This document shows positions 1 through 12,270 of a stretch of 64,000 nt of DNA, piece after piece. A program made the translations under genes and the position numbers. The notes below the pieces were generated by a model. The model saw only the letters and a program-made list of their open reading frames with translations, had not been told where the DNA came from and did not search any database. Origin of the DNA: Torreya grandis (taxonomy: Eukaryota > Streptophyta > Pinopsida > Cupressales > Taxaceae); the NCBI GenBank assembly GCA_037957365.1, contig JARHVA010004254.1, forward strand, positions 1,446,001 to 1,510,000, written 5' to 3'. Every line of letters begins with the position of its first letter. Position 1 is the stretch's first letter.

Positions 1-44
1 AAGTACAAAAAGATAATGTTTCCCCAAAGTTGAGTGTTTAAACT

Positions 45-57
45 AGCTTTGATACCA
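45..57 (-). other. Primer-binding site next to Tat LTR
   Basis: On the minus strand this reads TGGTATCAAAGCT, one G-to-A change from the common plant initiator-Met primer-binding core TGGTATCAGAGCT. It lies two bases beyond the LTR terminus at 60, as expected for reverse-transcription priming. It implies that the LTR at 60-2744 is the 5' LTR of an element whose interior runs leftward out of the window. Confidence 0.75.
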
Positions 58-997
58 TATGTAGAGACCCAAAATCAAGTCTCATTTTTTCTATTTTTCA
101 TGAGTTAAACCATGCACAATGTGTTATTTAAGTTAAATTTAAGCATTGAGGTAAGCTTACTCTATATACATGTACACTGAAATGAGTTGATTAGGTATTT
201 AATTTATAGATTAACACTTGTCAATCACAATGATAACTAATCAAGTCTGAATCATAGACATATCATCTAGTGATTGTCATGACTAAGCCCATCATCAAAT
301 TAAATTGAGCCTAAAATTATCCATTAGTTTACTTACTAATTACGTGTAACCATGTTTTGGTTCATTTATGTAATAAAGAGACTATGCCTTTCCTAACTAG
401 GGCATGAGTGAATAACTAATCTTGAGCTTGCTGAAATATCTCAAAGTCATTAGATCTTGCTCTTAGTAGGGAAACTATCCCTCATATGACTTTGTGCTTA
501 GAGAGTCTTAACTTCATTTGATACTATCACAGATGTAATTACCTTTGATAATTTGAAAATTTATAACCAGGTTATCAATATAATTACTTAATATTATTAA
601 CTCAAATTTTATTAGGTTAATTTATTGACATGGCATGTTTAATAAATCAGGCTAAAAATGAGTAATAGTTTATAGATTAAAAAGAAGTGAACTTAACAAT
701 ATTAATGTTATTTTCACCTACAACTTGGACTTATATGACTTATGACCTACATTAAGGACCTGATCAAGTTATTATTATATGTCATTTTAAATTTGTTTAA
801 TCTATTTAGATACTTATTGAATTGAATGAATCTATTTTTTGAATTACACTACTTAAATCCTACAACATTAAATTAATTACATTTTATCATGTAATTAATT
901 ATCCATATCTACAACTCATCACAATAACTATCATTAATAAAATACTAATTGATATTATCTAGAAAATCAATGCACATAAAATGTGATAAAAATAAGG

Positions 998-1001
<4 letters not shown>

Positions 1002-1042
<41 letters not shown>
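1002..1042. repeat. (AT)n microsatellite
   Basis: About 20 uninterrupted AT units inside the downstream (R/U5) part of the Tat LTR, followed by an imperfect tail to about 1,051. Confidence 0.97.
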
Positions 1043-1044
<2 letters not shown>

Positions 1045-1280
1045 TATATATTAAAATGGTTCATGATTTTTTAGGATTCTATTCCTAGGGAAAAAATCCA
1101 AGGGCAAGCATTACACATTTTTTTTGCCATGAACCTTTGAATAACCATTACGGTGCTTGACCAAATAGGGACACAAGTATCTGGGAGTTGGTGCATACCT
1201 ATATGTCCAGCCTAAGGGAATGGACCTTGATATCTCCCACATGTAGAACATAACTCATCTCCACTTAAGCTAGCCCATGG

Positions 1281-1385
<105 letters not shown>

Positions 1386-2082
1386 CATAACCTATTTACA
1401 TCAATCATGTCAACCACATAAAAACATGCCATTATAGTAATTCATAAAGTCATAATACATATGTCATCATAATACAAATATAAAAATAATTCCCAAGTAT
1501 CCAAGGTCAATACAAGGTCTTGTAGCTTTGAAAGTCAAACTATAAAACAAGTAAACCATAATTACTTGAGTTTTGTCAAACTCTTGGTCTTGTAGATTGA
1601 AGTGTAGGGATAACTCTAATTGGAAGAAACCTTTGTATGCACCTTATGGTTGCCATACATACTGTAACTTAGGTGTTCAAAGAGTAAATGATATCTAGAT
1701 TAGTCGATTTTTAGTCCAAATGGAAAAAAAATCAAGCATAACAATACACTAGGACTAAACACTCTTGCCTAAGAACTAGGGAGAACATAACATAATAATC
1801 AAGATCACATAATAGAGATAAAGACAATACAAATTTATTACCTCCTTTAGTGAATTTGATGCTTACTTGTTGGAATATGGATGTTCATTCTCAACCTATG
1901 ATAATTTGAGTCTTTTATAAATGCTCTTCCATGGTGGTAACATCTCTCCCATAGTCACTTGTGGTTTGTTGTGAAGCTTGGCATAAATTGGGCATTATAA
2001 CACTACTCTCAAAGGCTTCAAGAAGGTATTCCAATAGAATAACCTTACACACAAAACCTTGTTGGCATATGGTATGGGAACT

Positions 2083-2095
2083 TGTATTTATAGCT
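2083..2095 (-). promoter_or_regulatory. TATA box of the Tat LTR
   Basis: The minus strand reads GAGCTATAAATACAAG, a good plant TATA box about 650 bp inside the LTR from its minus-strand 5' end, the expected U3 position. The equivalent place in the copy at 31,203-31,217 reads TTATAAATACAAG, and the third copy has TATATAAATAGGG near 62,683-62,700. Confidence 0.7.
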
Positions 2096-2744
2096 CAAAT
2101 AACTAACTCTAACCCTAAGGAGGTTAGGTTAAATTCTAAATTTGGTTGAGTCTAAATTGACCTCGATTGAGTCAAGCTAACCTTGGGTTGGCTCAAAGCA
2201 CTCATGAAATCTTGACACCTTAGTTTCAGATATTTGTGAGGTATGAAAACTCACTTTAGATATTTTTGAGGTGTGACTTATATTTTTGGAATATTTAGGA
2301 GATAATAAATCACTTTATTAGCTCTTTTGACCTTTTGACTTCATATTTGGCTAAAAATTCTTTTTTTGGTAAATGAAAATCATTAATTTGATTTAGAATT
2401 TTTGTTTAGGCAAGTTAATTTATATTTACAATGTAATTAATCTTTCTTAGTGATTTTTGGATTTTGGAAATTGTTTTAAATTTTATGAATTGAAAGCTTG
2501 ATAGGCCAAAAGTGTCAAATTATTAGGTCTTAATTTGACTAGGGTTTAAATTGAACTAGGTTTTTGGTGCATACATAGTAAAATAACAAATAATCTATCT
2601 TCAAAATGTTTTTGGGACATTAAATCCATTATGTAAATGAATTTGGGTAATTTAGGTGATTTATAGGCTTAAAATGTGTCATTTGCTAAATGTTAAATTG
2701 AATCCCAGTTTAGGCATGAAAGTGGCCAAAATTAAGTGTCTACA

Positions 2745-2765
2745 ATTTTCCCTTATTTGAGAAGG
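2745..2765 (-). other. Polypurine tract of Tat element
   Basis: On the minus strand the sequence is AAATAAGGGAAAAT directly followed by the LTR start TGTAGACAC. The same block, as AAATAGGGGCAAAA before TGTAGACA, occurs at 63,450-63,470. It marks where plus-strand DNA synthesis begins, so the element interior lies to the right. Confidence 0.8.
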
Positions 2766-2939
2766 TGTTTTAAGACACATGTATAATAACATATTTTAAA
2801 AGAATTTAAAAGTCATTAATCCAAATGGTTCATGCCTAAAAGGGTAGTCGATAAGCCCTTGATGCCCCCTCAAGGTAATGGGTGGATAAATAGAATAATC
2901 AAACGCTCCCTTGAAATGAAGAAAATGACATGATCGAAT

Positions 2940-3420
2940 GACAATGGGGGTGGGATTATTGAATTACCCAAAGGAGATTATAAACAATAATGGAATGGTG
3001 TGACACTGGTTTTCCCAAAGGTAGTTATAATTAGTGGCATGGATAGCTTCTTTGGTAGGGTGGTGGGATGGATACTAATTTTCCCAAAAGTGGTTATAAT
3101 TAGTAACAAAATGGGAAACCCTAATTTACTTAAAGGTGGTTATAATCAAGAATGGAAAATGGAAAACACTAATTTTCCCAAAGATGATTATAATCAAAAA
3201 TGAAAATGGGAAACACTAATTTGACCAAAGGCAATTTTAATCAAGATGGAAAATGGGAAACACTAATTTCCAATGGTGGTTATAATCAAGAACACATGCA
3301 TTTACCTTGGAAGGGTGAGTGGAATAGGTAAAAATAATGATTTGCCCAAAATCAATTATAATCATTAACACAGGATGAAAAAATAATAATTTGTCTATAT
3401 GAAGTTATAATCATTCACAC
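2940..3420 (-). repeat. Degenerate minisatellite, about nine 47-bp units
   Basis: The core CCCAAAGGTGGTTATAATCA (plus strand) recurs near 2968, 3013, 3083, 3129, 3176, 3222, 3269, 3345 and 3392 with several substitutions. It sits just inside the 3' LTR of the Tat element, where Tat/Ogre elements commonly carry tandem repeats. Three more copies of the same core lie at the other end of the interior (12,085-12,270). Small open frames across it are by-products of the repeat. Confidence 0.85.
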
Positions 3421-4019
3421 ATTTAAATCACATAATTTTAAAATGAGAATGCCTCAAAAAGCAAAGATGCATCATTGATCGATCACAAAAAGAATTTGCC
3501 ATAATGGGGAAAATTGACAAGGGTAGCTATGTGAGAAATCCATAAAATGGAATTACAATGAGATCAAAGGATAAAAACACATTTTTAGCCTAAATATGAG
3601 TACAATTATTCACATTCAATCAAACATGGGATATAGGTTGGTTAAAATTGTGTTGTTAAACGGGTCTCAAGGGAGGCCCGAAAAGATGGTCTAGCAGTAA
3701 TATGACCAGAAAATAAGGCACATAAAATCAAATGACATGTAAAATAGATAATAGATATGAAAAATACACTTCTTAGAGTGCATGTAATGGGTTATTGGCC
3801 TTAGGGGGTAAAAATTCAAAATTTTAGCTATATATTCCCCCTAGGGTGAAAAAAATTCATTTTCACTCTAACCTTTAGAGAATTTTAGCTCTGGGTTTTT
3901 GCACAAATTTCTAAGATAAATTGGCCCATGGAGGAGTTAGATAACATGTATTAGAGTGAGGGAGCATATGTGGGCACAACATAATAGGGTAGTGATAAGT
4001 AAACCCAACCTTATCATTA

Positions 4020-4270
4020 ATTGTCATTAATTACATGTTTTAGGTCAAAGATTGGTGAAGTCACTATTTGTGTGGTAAGGAAAATGATGGCTTCACTAAG
4101 GAAAATAATGATTTTGATCATAGTCACTATTTCTAGAAATGTTTATAATGCCAAAAAGGTGGAAATTGCTAAAAATAGTGAAGTCACCATTTTTATGAAA
4201 ATAAAAATGATGCTTTCACCTAATAACATGCAAAATCACTGAAACAATAATTTTAACCTAGAAAAAATAG
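4020..4270. repeat. Dispersed GTGAAGTCACCATTT-type motif cluster
   Basis: GTGAAGTCAC(C/T)AT and related forms recur at about 4049, 4123 and 4178. The same motif, as GTGAAGCCACCATTTA, recurs at 30,400-30,620. There is no coding potential here; the 73-codon open frame is not gene-like. Confidence 0.5.
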
Positions 4271-4369
4271 TGGCTTTGCATTGGGAGCCAAAAATAATTG
4301 ATTCTAAGGGCCCAAAAGGGGTTTAGCCTCTGGAAGAGGATCAATTAAACTGAGTAGGTTAAGTGTAGG

Positions 4370-6130
4370 CTCTATTAATGGCATATAATTATGATGATGT
4401 TAGATTTAATGGTTATAAGAGTGATTGGTTGTGCTTACAAGTCGTGAGAGATGATCACACTATTTACAAACCCTATAGATTTAGACCAAGGCCATGGTTT
4501 CCTTTATATAGATGCTATATTTACACAATGTGGCATAGGTGCTAATTATCTAGGTTGATCAAGCATATTTGAGCATACTAGCAGAGCATTGGCATAGTGA
4601 GACATCCACTTTTCACTTATCAATTTGGGAGGCCACTATCACACTTAAGGATACTTGGCGTATCCTCAAACTACTGATGCAAGATTTATACATGTTTTGG
4701 ACACCATTGACATAGTAGTAGGTGGTTCTTAATGATCTATGCAACTATCAAGGTATCCCCGTGGTTCAAGGGAAGGTTGATTTAGACTTGATCAAGACTT
4801 ATACAAATATTTAGCGAGATGATCTACCTATTAGGGACCCATACCACCAAATCTGATTGATCAAGAGGTTATTATTCTTATGAACATTTTTAGTAGCATG
4901 TTACTACCTAAAAAGAGTGGTCAATACTTCCATATAGGCCTAGGTGGCATCATTAGGAGCATGCTAGAGGGTTTCATACATTTTGACTAGGGACCAAATA
5001 TTTTAACATAGTTGTACAAAGATTTACACCTGATAACATACCAAGGTAGATGCAATATTAGATTCTATACACTTCTCATGGTATGGAGTTGGGAGCATAT
5101 TATGATTGAGTGACCAATTCGGATATGATATCTTGAGGATCTAGTAGATTGTGATTAGGTTTAGATTAGAGCTGATAGGCATAGGCATAGAGGAGACATC
5201 CCTTTTTATCATTGGATGTTTGATGATCTGACACCATAGTTCCTCATTTGGAGGTCACACCTCACTTATTAACTACAGTAGTTCAAGGATGGATGGTACA
5301 TGGGATTCATGACCATGAGATGTTTTTTGACTAGGAGGCCATCCCATATCATAAAAGAATATTGTCTTGGTCAAATACTCAAGAAATTTGGATTTACATA
5401 AGATTTACCTAAGGGGGTATGGTGGTTTTATCATGTGACATGAGAGATTATCCAAGATGCTCCTACAATCTCAAAGAGCAAGGCCACAATAATCTATATC
5501 ATTATACCATGAGTAATCTAGGTCTATATTGGAGGAGTCATGGATGCATGGGTTACTCCATATTTCATGAATTAGTGGGTATAGGTGTGCCCTTTAATGT
5601 TGATAGCTTCAGTACTAGTAGGGGTTGAGGTACCTATGGACATCAAAGAGATGGAGGCCAAGATCTCAAGAAATAACAACAATGCGTATCAGGATAGTTA
5701 GGTTGGGGATGATGATGGTGATGTTAGTGGTGGTTTTAATATAGGAGATAGTGGAGGATATGGAGATGATGTGGGGATATATGTGATGATATCAAATCCT
5801 AGTTTAGTATTGGTGGTAGTTAGATATGTTGGATTATGCTAGGTAGGGCCTTTGGGCACATAGGTGGATCCAAGCTAGGTAGGGCCATATAGCATAACTA
5901 TAGTAGGTAGGGACAATGACATGATTGAGTAAGAGATAATTGCTTGGGTATGAGAGGTTATAGGGTTAAAACATCAACTATCTAATTTACAGAACACCCT
6001 AGACATGAGGGATGATGATACGACTTGGCTATAGATAGAGATCACTTGGCTAAAGGTGGAGATAGATAGGATGGTGTAGGTTTAGGGCCAACTTACAATA
6101 GATAGGGAAAATAACATGATCCTTTCCATA
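4370..6130 (+). pseudogene. Antisense ORF with plant mobile domain (PMD), decayed
   Basis: On the plus strand, opposite to the surrounding retrotransposon, positions 4554-4710 encode VDQAYLSILAEHWHSETSTF followed by HLSIWEATITLKDTWRILKL. This matches the family pattern of a hydrophobic start, W-x2-E-T-x-T-F-H, then E-A/M-T-I-T-L-x-D-V-x2-I-L-x-L of the plant mobile domain (aminotransferase-like domain, MAIN/MAIL1 type). Weaker matches continue to about 5,500 across stops and frameshifts. From about 5,700 the frame becomes Asp/Gly-rich (VGDDDGDVSGG), then polar, like the tails of transposon PMD proteins. PMD proteins are known from host genes and as antisense extra ORFs in Tat elements. Here it fills the place where RNase H C-terminus and integrase should be. 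The start and end are approximate. Confidence 0.72.
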
Positions 6131-7010
6131 TTTATTGTGTTGTGCTAAACCCTAGGACATTTTTGGTTGCTAATAGGTAAATAAGTAATGGCTTATTTGG
6201 CATTAATGGAAAAAAATAGGTGGGTTTGTCAAATAATATTTAAGCTGATCGAATGCTTTCTAACACTCTTTATTATAGGAGAATGTAACACCTTTATTCA
6301 ATAAGTGCATGAATGGATGCAATTTGTCAGCTAATTATGAGATGAATCATCTGATAGATTGAATTTTACCCTGCAAACTATGAAGCTACTTCAAGGTAGA
6401 TGGTGGTGGCATTTCTATAATTACACAAACTTTAGCTATGTTAAATTTAATGCCCTTATGAGAGATAATGAAGCCTAATAATTTTATATAAGTAACACCA
6501 AATACACACTTATTAATATTAAGCCTAACATTGTACTCATGAATTTTCTTAAAGATTATTTATAGTATAGTTGGATTATTAACACGTCTTTAATTTACCC
6601 AAGATATCATCGACATAGTCCTCAATAATGTTGTGCATCATGTCATGAAAAATCACTATTATGTCCCTTTGGTACGTGTCCCCAACATTATTAAATACAA
6701 ATGACATCACTTGATAACAAAATGTTCCCCACAGAGTGGTGAATACATTATTTTTTTTGGTCTTCTAATGGAATTTTGATCTAATTATAACCTAAAAAGC
6801 CATCCATTAGAGATATCATTTCATATCCATCTATTGAGACAACTATCATGTCAATATCAGGTATAGGAAAGTTATATTTTGGGTAGGCTTTGTTGATATC
6901 TCTAAAATCAATGTAGATTCTAATACCTTCTAGTTTATTACTTACTAGCACAATCCTATAAAGTCATATATGGCCTCATCATTTCAAATTTATCTAATGT
7001 CATTGTTGAA
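6130..7010 (-). pseudogene. Tat-type reverse transcriptase and start of RNase H, decayed
   Basis: Minus-strand translation gives FRDINKAYPKYNFPIPDID (about 6,850-6,910), matching the Tat RT motif FRDLNKACPKDxFPLPxID. Next comes SLMDGFLGYN-stop-IKI (cf. SFMDGFSGYNQI), where the stop is TAG in place of CAG. The catalytic YVDDI is intact at 6,603-6,617. Further on, KPLLIYLLATKNVLG (about 6,190-6,235) matches the RNase H opening KPLLLYLSATDxALG. Similarity ends near 6,130, at the edge of the antisense PMD ORF, so the RNase H core and integrase are lacking. Several frameshifts and stops separate these blocks. Confidence 0.8.
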
Positions 7011-7033
7011 TCTTGATGGTCTTAGTATATCAA

Positions 7034-7303
7034 TTATGGATAGTAAAGGGTTAAATGTGAAGGTTGATAAATTGGGATAATGATGCAATTGGCATGGGGG
7101 TTAAGAAAATTTATAGTGGCAAAGTCATTAAAGATGCTATAATTAGACCCTGCATCACTACCATCATCATCATCATCAATCATTCTTGTTAGAAAATGAA
7201 TAAGGTATGTGGGGTCACCCTCAGGTAGTTTAAATCCAATATCATGGGTTCCCTTGTACCTGGTCATTGAGATTGGCTCAATCATGCCTTGTTGATGTAC
7301 CAT
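7034..7303 (-). pseudogene. Spacer between protease and RT of Tat pol
   Basis: An 89-codon minus-strand open frame lies between the protease and RT blocks in the correct orientation. It carries an acidic run (IDDDDDGSDAGS) and no catalytic motif. It is most likely part of the linker between the Tat protease and RT. I do not recognise a domain. Confidence 0.4.
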
Positions 7304-7471
7304 TAGGCCTCTACCTTCATAAGCTAGGTGTTACATATTTTGATTAGGGATATGATACTATGTACTTTGGTAATAATTGACTAACTCATTAGTGTAAAAC
7401 CATGAATCATCTTTAGCCAAGGGGTCATATTCTAGGCTAGAGGCTGGTTTGAAAAAAATGGGTTTGTTTAA

Positions 7472-7729
7472 CTAAGATTTTCCTTTGGTTTCCCACTCAA
7501 AATGAGTAGTTTTGGCCTTAGGTCTCCCATAAGATTTTGGATTTTTAGGCAATTTGACAATATGGAATGTAGTATGGGTACTATATTCTCTAAGACCTTT
7601 CTCAATTATATATAAGTGGTTAGAAATATCTAGTGGAAGCATGGTTGAGGTAGAGGCTAAGTTGTTTCGGTTAATGCAATTAGCTTCTAGGCTTGATTCA
7701 ATGGATTTTCTTCTCATCTCTTTCTCCAT
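7472..7729 (-). pseudogene. Part of Tat pol linker, open frame
   Basis: An 85-codon minus-strand frame downstream of the protease on the same strand, rich in Lys, Arg and Ser, with no recognisable domain. Its position fits the variable region between protease and RT in the polyprotein. It is included only as a remnant of pol. Confidence 0.35.
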
Positions 7730-7990
7730 CTGATTTGGGTATAGGATTCATGCCAAACTAGTAGTTGTAGCTTTTATATTTGGCCTTAAGTCATTTACAA
7801 TATTGATATGGCTAAAGATCAACTGGTATAGTCATTTCCATTTATAAATGTGGAAATTTTATACCCTGATGTAATATAGAAGGTATATCCCTAATTTCAT
7901 GGATCTAAGGTTGGCCCAATAATAGATTGTGATATAGTTCCAAGTCAAAAACATGGCACATAATATCATGGGTAAATGGACCAATGACCA

Positions 7991-8257
7991 TTAGTAAGCT
8001 AATAGTACCTTGAGATTCCCATTCTTCTTATTATAGGCCTTAATAATGATGGTATATAGCTGCAAATCAGCTATTATATATCCAAGATGTTTGACCAACT
8101 TTAGAGACATAATGTTGAGACCCAAGCCATTGTCTACAAGGACACATTTAACTCTATGGTTTGTTATACTGACCTCAATGTATAACATGTTATTATGTAG
8201 AGGGCCTAGAGAAGACATATCACTTTGGTCAAATGTGAGATGTTGGATAGGGTCCAA
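7991..8257 (-). pseudogene. Retropepsin (aspartic protease) remnant
   Basis: The minus strand encodes 88 residues with HNNMLYIEVSITNHRVKCVLVDNGLGLNIM and then LKLVKHLGY (given here in two parts). This fits the Tat protease pattern V-L-V/I-D-x-G-x-x-L-N-I/V, where D-N-G replaces the catalytic D-S/T-G. The flanking hydrophobic beta-strand and the LKLVKxLGY helix are in place. It lies downstream of gag and upstream of RT on the same strand. The frame is closed on both sides by stops. Confidence 0.7.
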
Positions 8258-9599
8258 GTGTCATCTAGAGTGATGTCATCTAGAATAAAGGATTGGTTCA
8301 AGTACTCATTTAGGATGTCTTTATGGATTGTAGACATACACAACAAATCCATGATGGATATGTGTGTATGCATCTTATTTAATTATTACATAATATCATA
8401 GGTCTTCCCCTTAGTTTTGTTAGTTTATTTTTGATAGAAAAGGAAGACTAATTAGGCTCATTTATAGTATTTGGATGTAGTCCTTTGATAGTGACCCTAC
8501 CTCATTGAGTTGTAATTTCATAATATAAATCTAGAACTTAGCTTTGGTAGTTGGATTGACAAGAAATGAGGCTTAGAATGATGATTCTTGAATAGTATGG
8601 AGCCTGGTTATCAACATAGTCTATAGAAGAATCAATAGCATAAGGAGGTTGCTAAGCATTGTTTGACATATAGGCATAGTTGGGTGAAGATCTAAGTCTA
8701 TTCATAGTTGGTTGAGGATTAATAGTGATAGTGGTAACATGACAATATGAAACATGTACTACAACATTGTTATAAGTATATGCAATGAGATGCTGACCTC
8801 CTTGGTTGGTTTGGTCATTTTTCTCTTGTTTTTGACCATTTTGCTATTATTATTGTGGTTGGTGTTGTTTCTCTTGACTTTATGGCAGATTTATCTATTG
8901 TTGTTGTTGATATTATTGGTATTGTTACTGGTTATTATAATTTTATGTTTGGGAAAAAGATTATAATAGATACATATGTTATAACTGGTTGTAGGATCAT
9001 GGGTGTCTCTTTATATCTCTTCATTTTCTCGCATATTCTCAATCAAATGCATGAGTTGGATGTACCATCTTATGGAATGTCTTTTAACATGATGGTACTC
9101 ACAAAATTCATGTTCTATATACCAATAAGGAAAAAGAATCCCTTTAATAAATGGATTCAATATCATCTAACTAATCATATTTTCTTGAACCAATCTTTGG
9201 AACACAAATTCAATAGGCTCACCTAGGTCACTAAATTATCAGGCTATGGGTGGTCTTCTCCTTAGAGGAGGGGCTTGTAATTGGTTTTGATTTTATGGTA
9301 GTTGGTTTTTTGGAGGTGTTAGTTTAATTTATGAAGGGGTAGTTGTTGAGTGGGTAGAGGTAAATGGGTAGTTGGTGTTTGTACCATATGAACATGGTGT
9401 GATTCAGTAACCCCATTGCTAACAACATTCTTGTTGTAGTTTTAGGGTTTAAGTCTCTTGTTGTTGTTGTTTTCCTAAGGTGGTACTAAAGCTGGTATAT
9501 GAATTAGGTTTTGATTATGGTTTTGGCCTTGGTTTTATTTCTTGTTATGTTGGCCTTGATGCTAATTATTGCTCTGATTAGAAAAGGGTAGCTTGATTA

Positions 9600-11650
9600 T
9601 CCCTTTGTTGACAAGGGATTTCTCAATCTATATTCATTTTTATATAACCTCTTCAAACATATGAGAAAATTACAACTTGATATGGTATGATATCTCACTA
9701 TGTAATATCCTAGTAAATATTGAAGCCAATTATTTATTTTACAGATTGTGATTAAAACAACTTGTTAGTGCTCTCCAATGTTGCAATCATGCAATGAATC
9801 TTTCACCAGTATTTTGTTTAGCTTGGCTTAAATATACAATAGTAATCTTATGATTTATTTATATTAACAGTGTTGTACAAAATTATTCAAAATATCATTG
9901 AAGTTAGGTACAAAATTATTTGATAATTTCAATAACCATTCCAAGGATTGTCTAACTAGATGCCTTGGGAAGAGAAGAATAAAGTATATGTCACTATAAG
10001 CCATTGGTTGACACACAACAAAAAATTATTTCAAATGCTCTTTATGGTTACCTTTGCCTTTGTATTTTTCAAATTTAGGTAGATCATAACCTGATAGAAA
10101 TTGTATTTGTAGATACTCCATGTTAAATGGATAAGAACATATCTCATCTAGTTTGAATTTCTTTGTTTGTTTTCCAATTTTTATAACTTTAATTACATCC
10201 TTCATCTATTTTGAATCTTGGGAAAATAAATTAGATGGAGTGGCTTGTTGCTATTGAGGTTGTGTGGTCAAAGGTGGATTATATTAATCAAGGTAGGTAT
10301 ATTATGGGATGTTGGTAGAATTGGTTGGACAACTAGGTTTACATATCCATGTATTGATATTATAATGTAGATATAAAATACACTACTATTGAGACACATT
10401 CTAGTTTGGATTGGATATATAACCTTGGATAGTGAATTATGGTTGAGAAAATGGCATTTGGGTTTGTAGAATGTGTTGGTATTGTTGGGTTTGGGAGGGA
10501 ACTTGATGGCTACTTATTGAACCCTATTGTATATAAGGAATAAATTGTTGACTAGATCCCTACTATTAGAGGTGTTGATAGTTGGATCCTTATTGCACGT
10601 GTAATACCCATTAGGTGAAAGGAAATTATTGCCTAGCACCTATTATACATAAGGACCTAATTTTTGGTTAAACACCAATAGTTGAAGTGGCACTTATTGT
10701 TGAATAGGTCCTTGTGTTTGGTTAGGTAACTATTAGGGGTTTGTCATTTGTTTTTGTTGAAAAAATAGAACTTTCTTACCAACAAGAAAATGTTATTGGT
10801 TAGGCAACATTTGTGATTGATGAGGTATATTGGTCTGTGTTTGTTATGACAGAACATTTGTTATCACCTATTGAGGTGGTGTAGTGTTATGCACTTGTTG
10901 TGGTGGTAAGTTGGTATATTTTTGGCTCATTTCACCTTGTTACACACTCAAAGAAGCAACTAGTTGAGGTGTGAAGGTTTCTTGTTGATTTTGGGAAGTA
11001 GGTGTGTTTATCCCCTATGATTGTTGTCTAAAATGGCATTGTTTGAATGAATATATTTTGTATTTCTTGGTGTTAAACTAGACCCACTTTTATTTAGATT
11101 GGAATTCACTTATGTGCTATCCATAAAATTTTGAGTGAGGTCTTCCATTTGAGCGATAGTCTCTTTTGTTGAAATAGGGACACTATACATGTCACCAACT
11201 ATCATGCTTTAGCTAAATCAGTTTATGTTTTAGATTATATAACCCAAGGCATCCATTTATTACCATATTGAGGGATCTATCTCAATAAGTTACATGTTAT
11301 AAAAATCCCTTAAGCTAATATTGTGAGCTAGGTTGAGATAGTTTGGTACGTTTGAGCACTTATTCCATTTTTTCATCCATAAGGCCTTTCCTTTTTGCAA
11401 GCATAATTTGGTCTTGATGCAAAATTTGGAATATAAATAGTTGATGCTTGTTATAATGGTTTAATCCAAGGCATAATACTAATAATTTTAATGAAACTAC
11501 TTAGAGTTTCATGGGGGAAATATGGTGCAAACTTGGCTCCTACTTGGATAACTCTAACAATAACTTCATCTTTGTTATCTAACAAATGAAATTTAAATAA
11601 GTATGTATCATAACTTGTTTGTGTTGACATAATAACATAGTAGGGCTATT
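9600..11650 (-). pseudogene. Tat-type gag remnant
   Basis: Minus-strand translation of about 10,130-9,650 gives the retrotransposon gag core: YDLPKFEKYKGKGNHKEHLK, then FVVCQPMAYSDIYFILLFPR, SLEWLLKLSNNFVPNFNDIL and NNFVQH. This matches the family pattern P-x-F-x-K-Y-K-G-x-G-D-P, LFPxSLxGxALEWY, F-x-D-L-xxxF-x-x-F. The part nearer the N-terminus (to about 11,650) is Gln/Pro/Asn-rich, as usual for these gags, and the C-terminal side (9,250-9,550) is again Gln/Asn-rich. Gag would form the virus-like particle. Many stops interrupt it. Plus-strand open frames at 8,754-9,226 are shadows. Confidence 0.72.
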
Positions 11651-12084
11651 ATTTTTGTCTTTTTTCAATATTAGGCATCATTTGAGTAAGGTACTATGTC
11701 ATTTAGTCTGACTCTTGGCTTGGATAAGGAGATACAGTCACCAAATACTATGCTAAAGGGTCATGCCTTTGTTTAATGTATAGAATGTTATAATATAGAT
11801 AAGGATCCATATCATAAGATACATAATCATATGACTCTTGGAAAAAAGGGTCATTGGTCACCAAATTCTCATAGTATGGATTTTACATGGTCCTGCTACG
11901 TGTGTAACGAAGCATGTTCAGATCTATAAATAAGTCTTGTGAAAAAAAGGGCCAAAGGTAACCAAAAAAAAAGGTCTAAAAATAAATAACCTTTGACTCT
12001 ATAAGAGAGGCACAAAGGGTAAAAAACTAAACTAGGAAAAGGTAGAATAAAATAAACTTGAAACTGGTTAACAAATTGATATTG

Positions 12085-12270
12085 ATTTGCCCAAAGGTGG
12101 TTATAATCAATGGAAAAAGTAAAATAAAATCTCAAAACTTGTTTATGGCTAAGGTATTAATTTGATCAAAGGTGGTTATAATCAGATATGAAAGTATCCT
12201 AACAAAGTATAAAAGTTGTGAACTAGGATCAAAATATAAAAATGATTTGCCCAAAGGTGGTTATAATCAT
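12085..12270 (-). repeat. Three copies of the 3'-end minisatellite core
   Basis: CCCAAAGGTGGTTATAATCA or close variants occur at about 12,088, 12,160 and 12,249. They share the core that is repeated at 2,940-3,420, yet lie upstream of gag at the opposite end of the interior. The surrounding 11,900-12,960 is A-rich and non-coding, probably the 5' untranslated leader. Confidence 0.8.

Noticed and set aside
3000..3203. Repeat-containing small protein (FPKVVIIS repeats)
   Set aside because: It is a direct translation of the 47-bp minisatellite and not preserved as a frame across all units.
8754..9226. Overlapping hydrophobic plus-strand frames resembling membrane segments
   Set aside because: They are the opposite strand of the Gln/Asn-rich part of Tat gag; Leu/Val runs arise from the complementary CAA/AAC codons.
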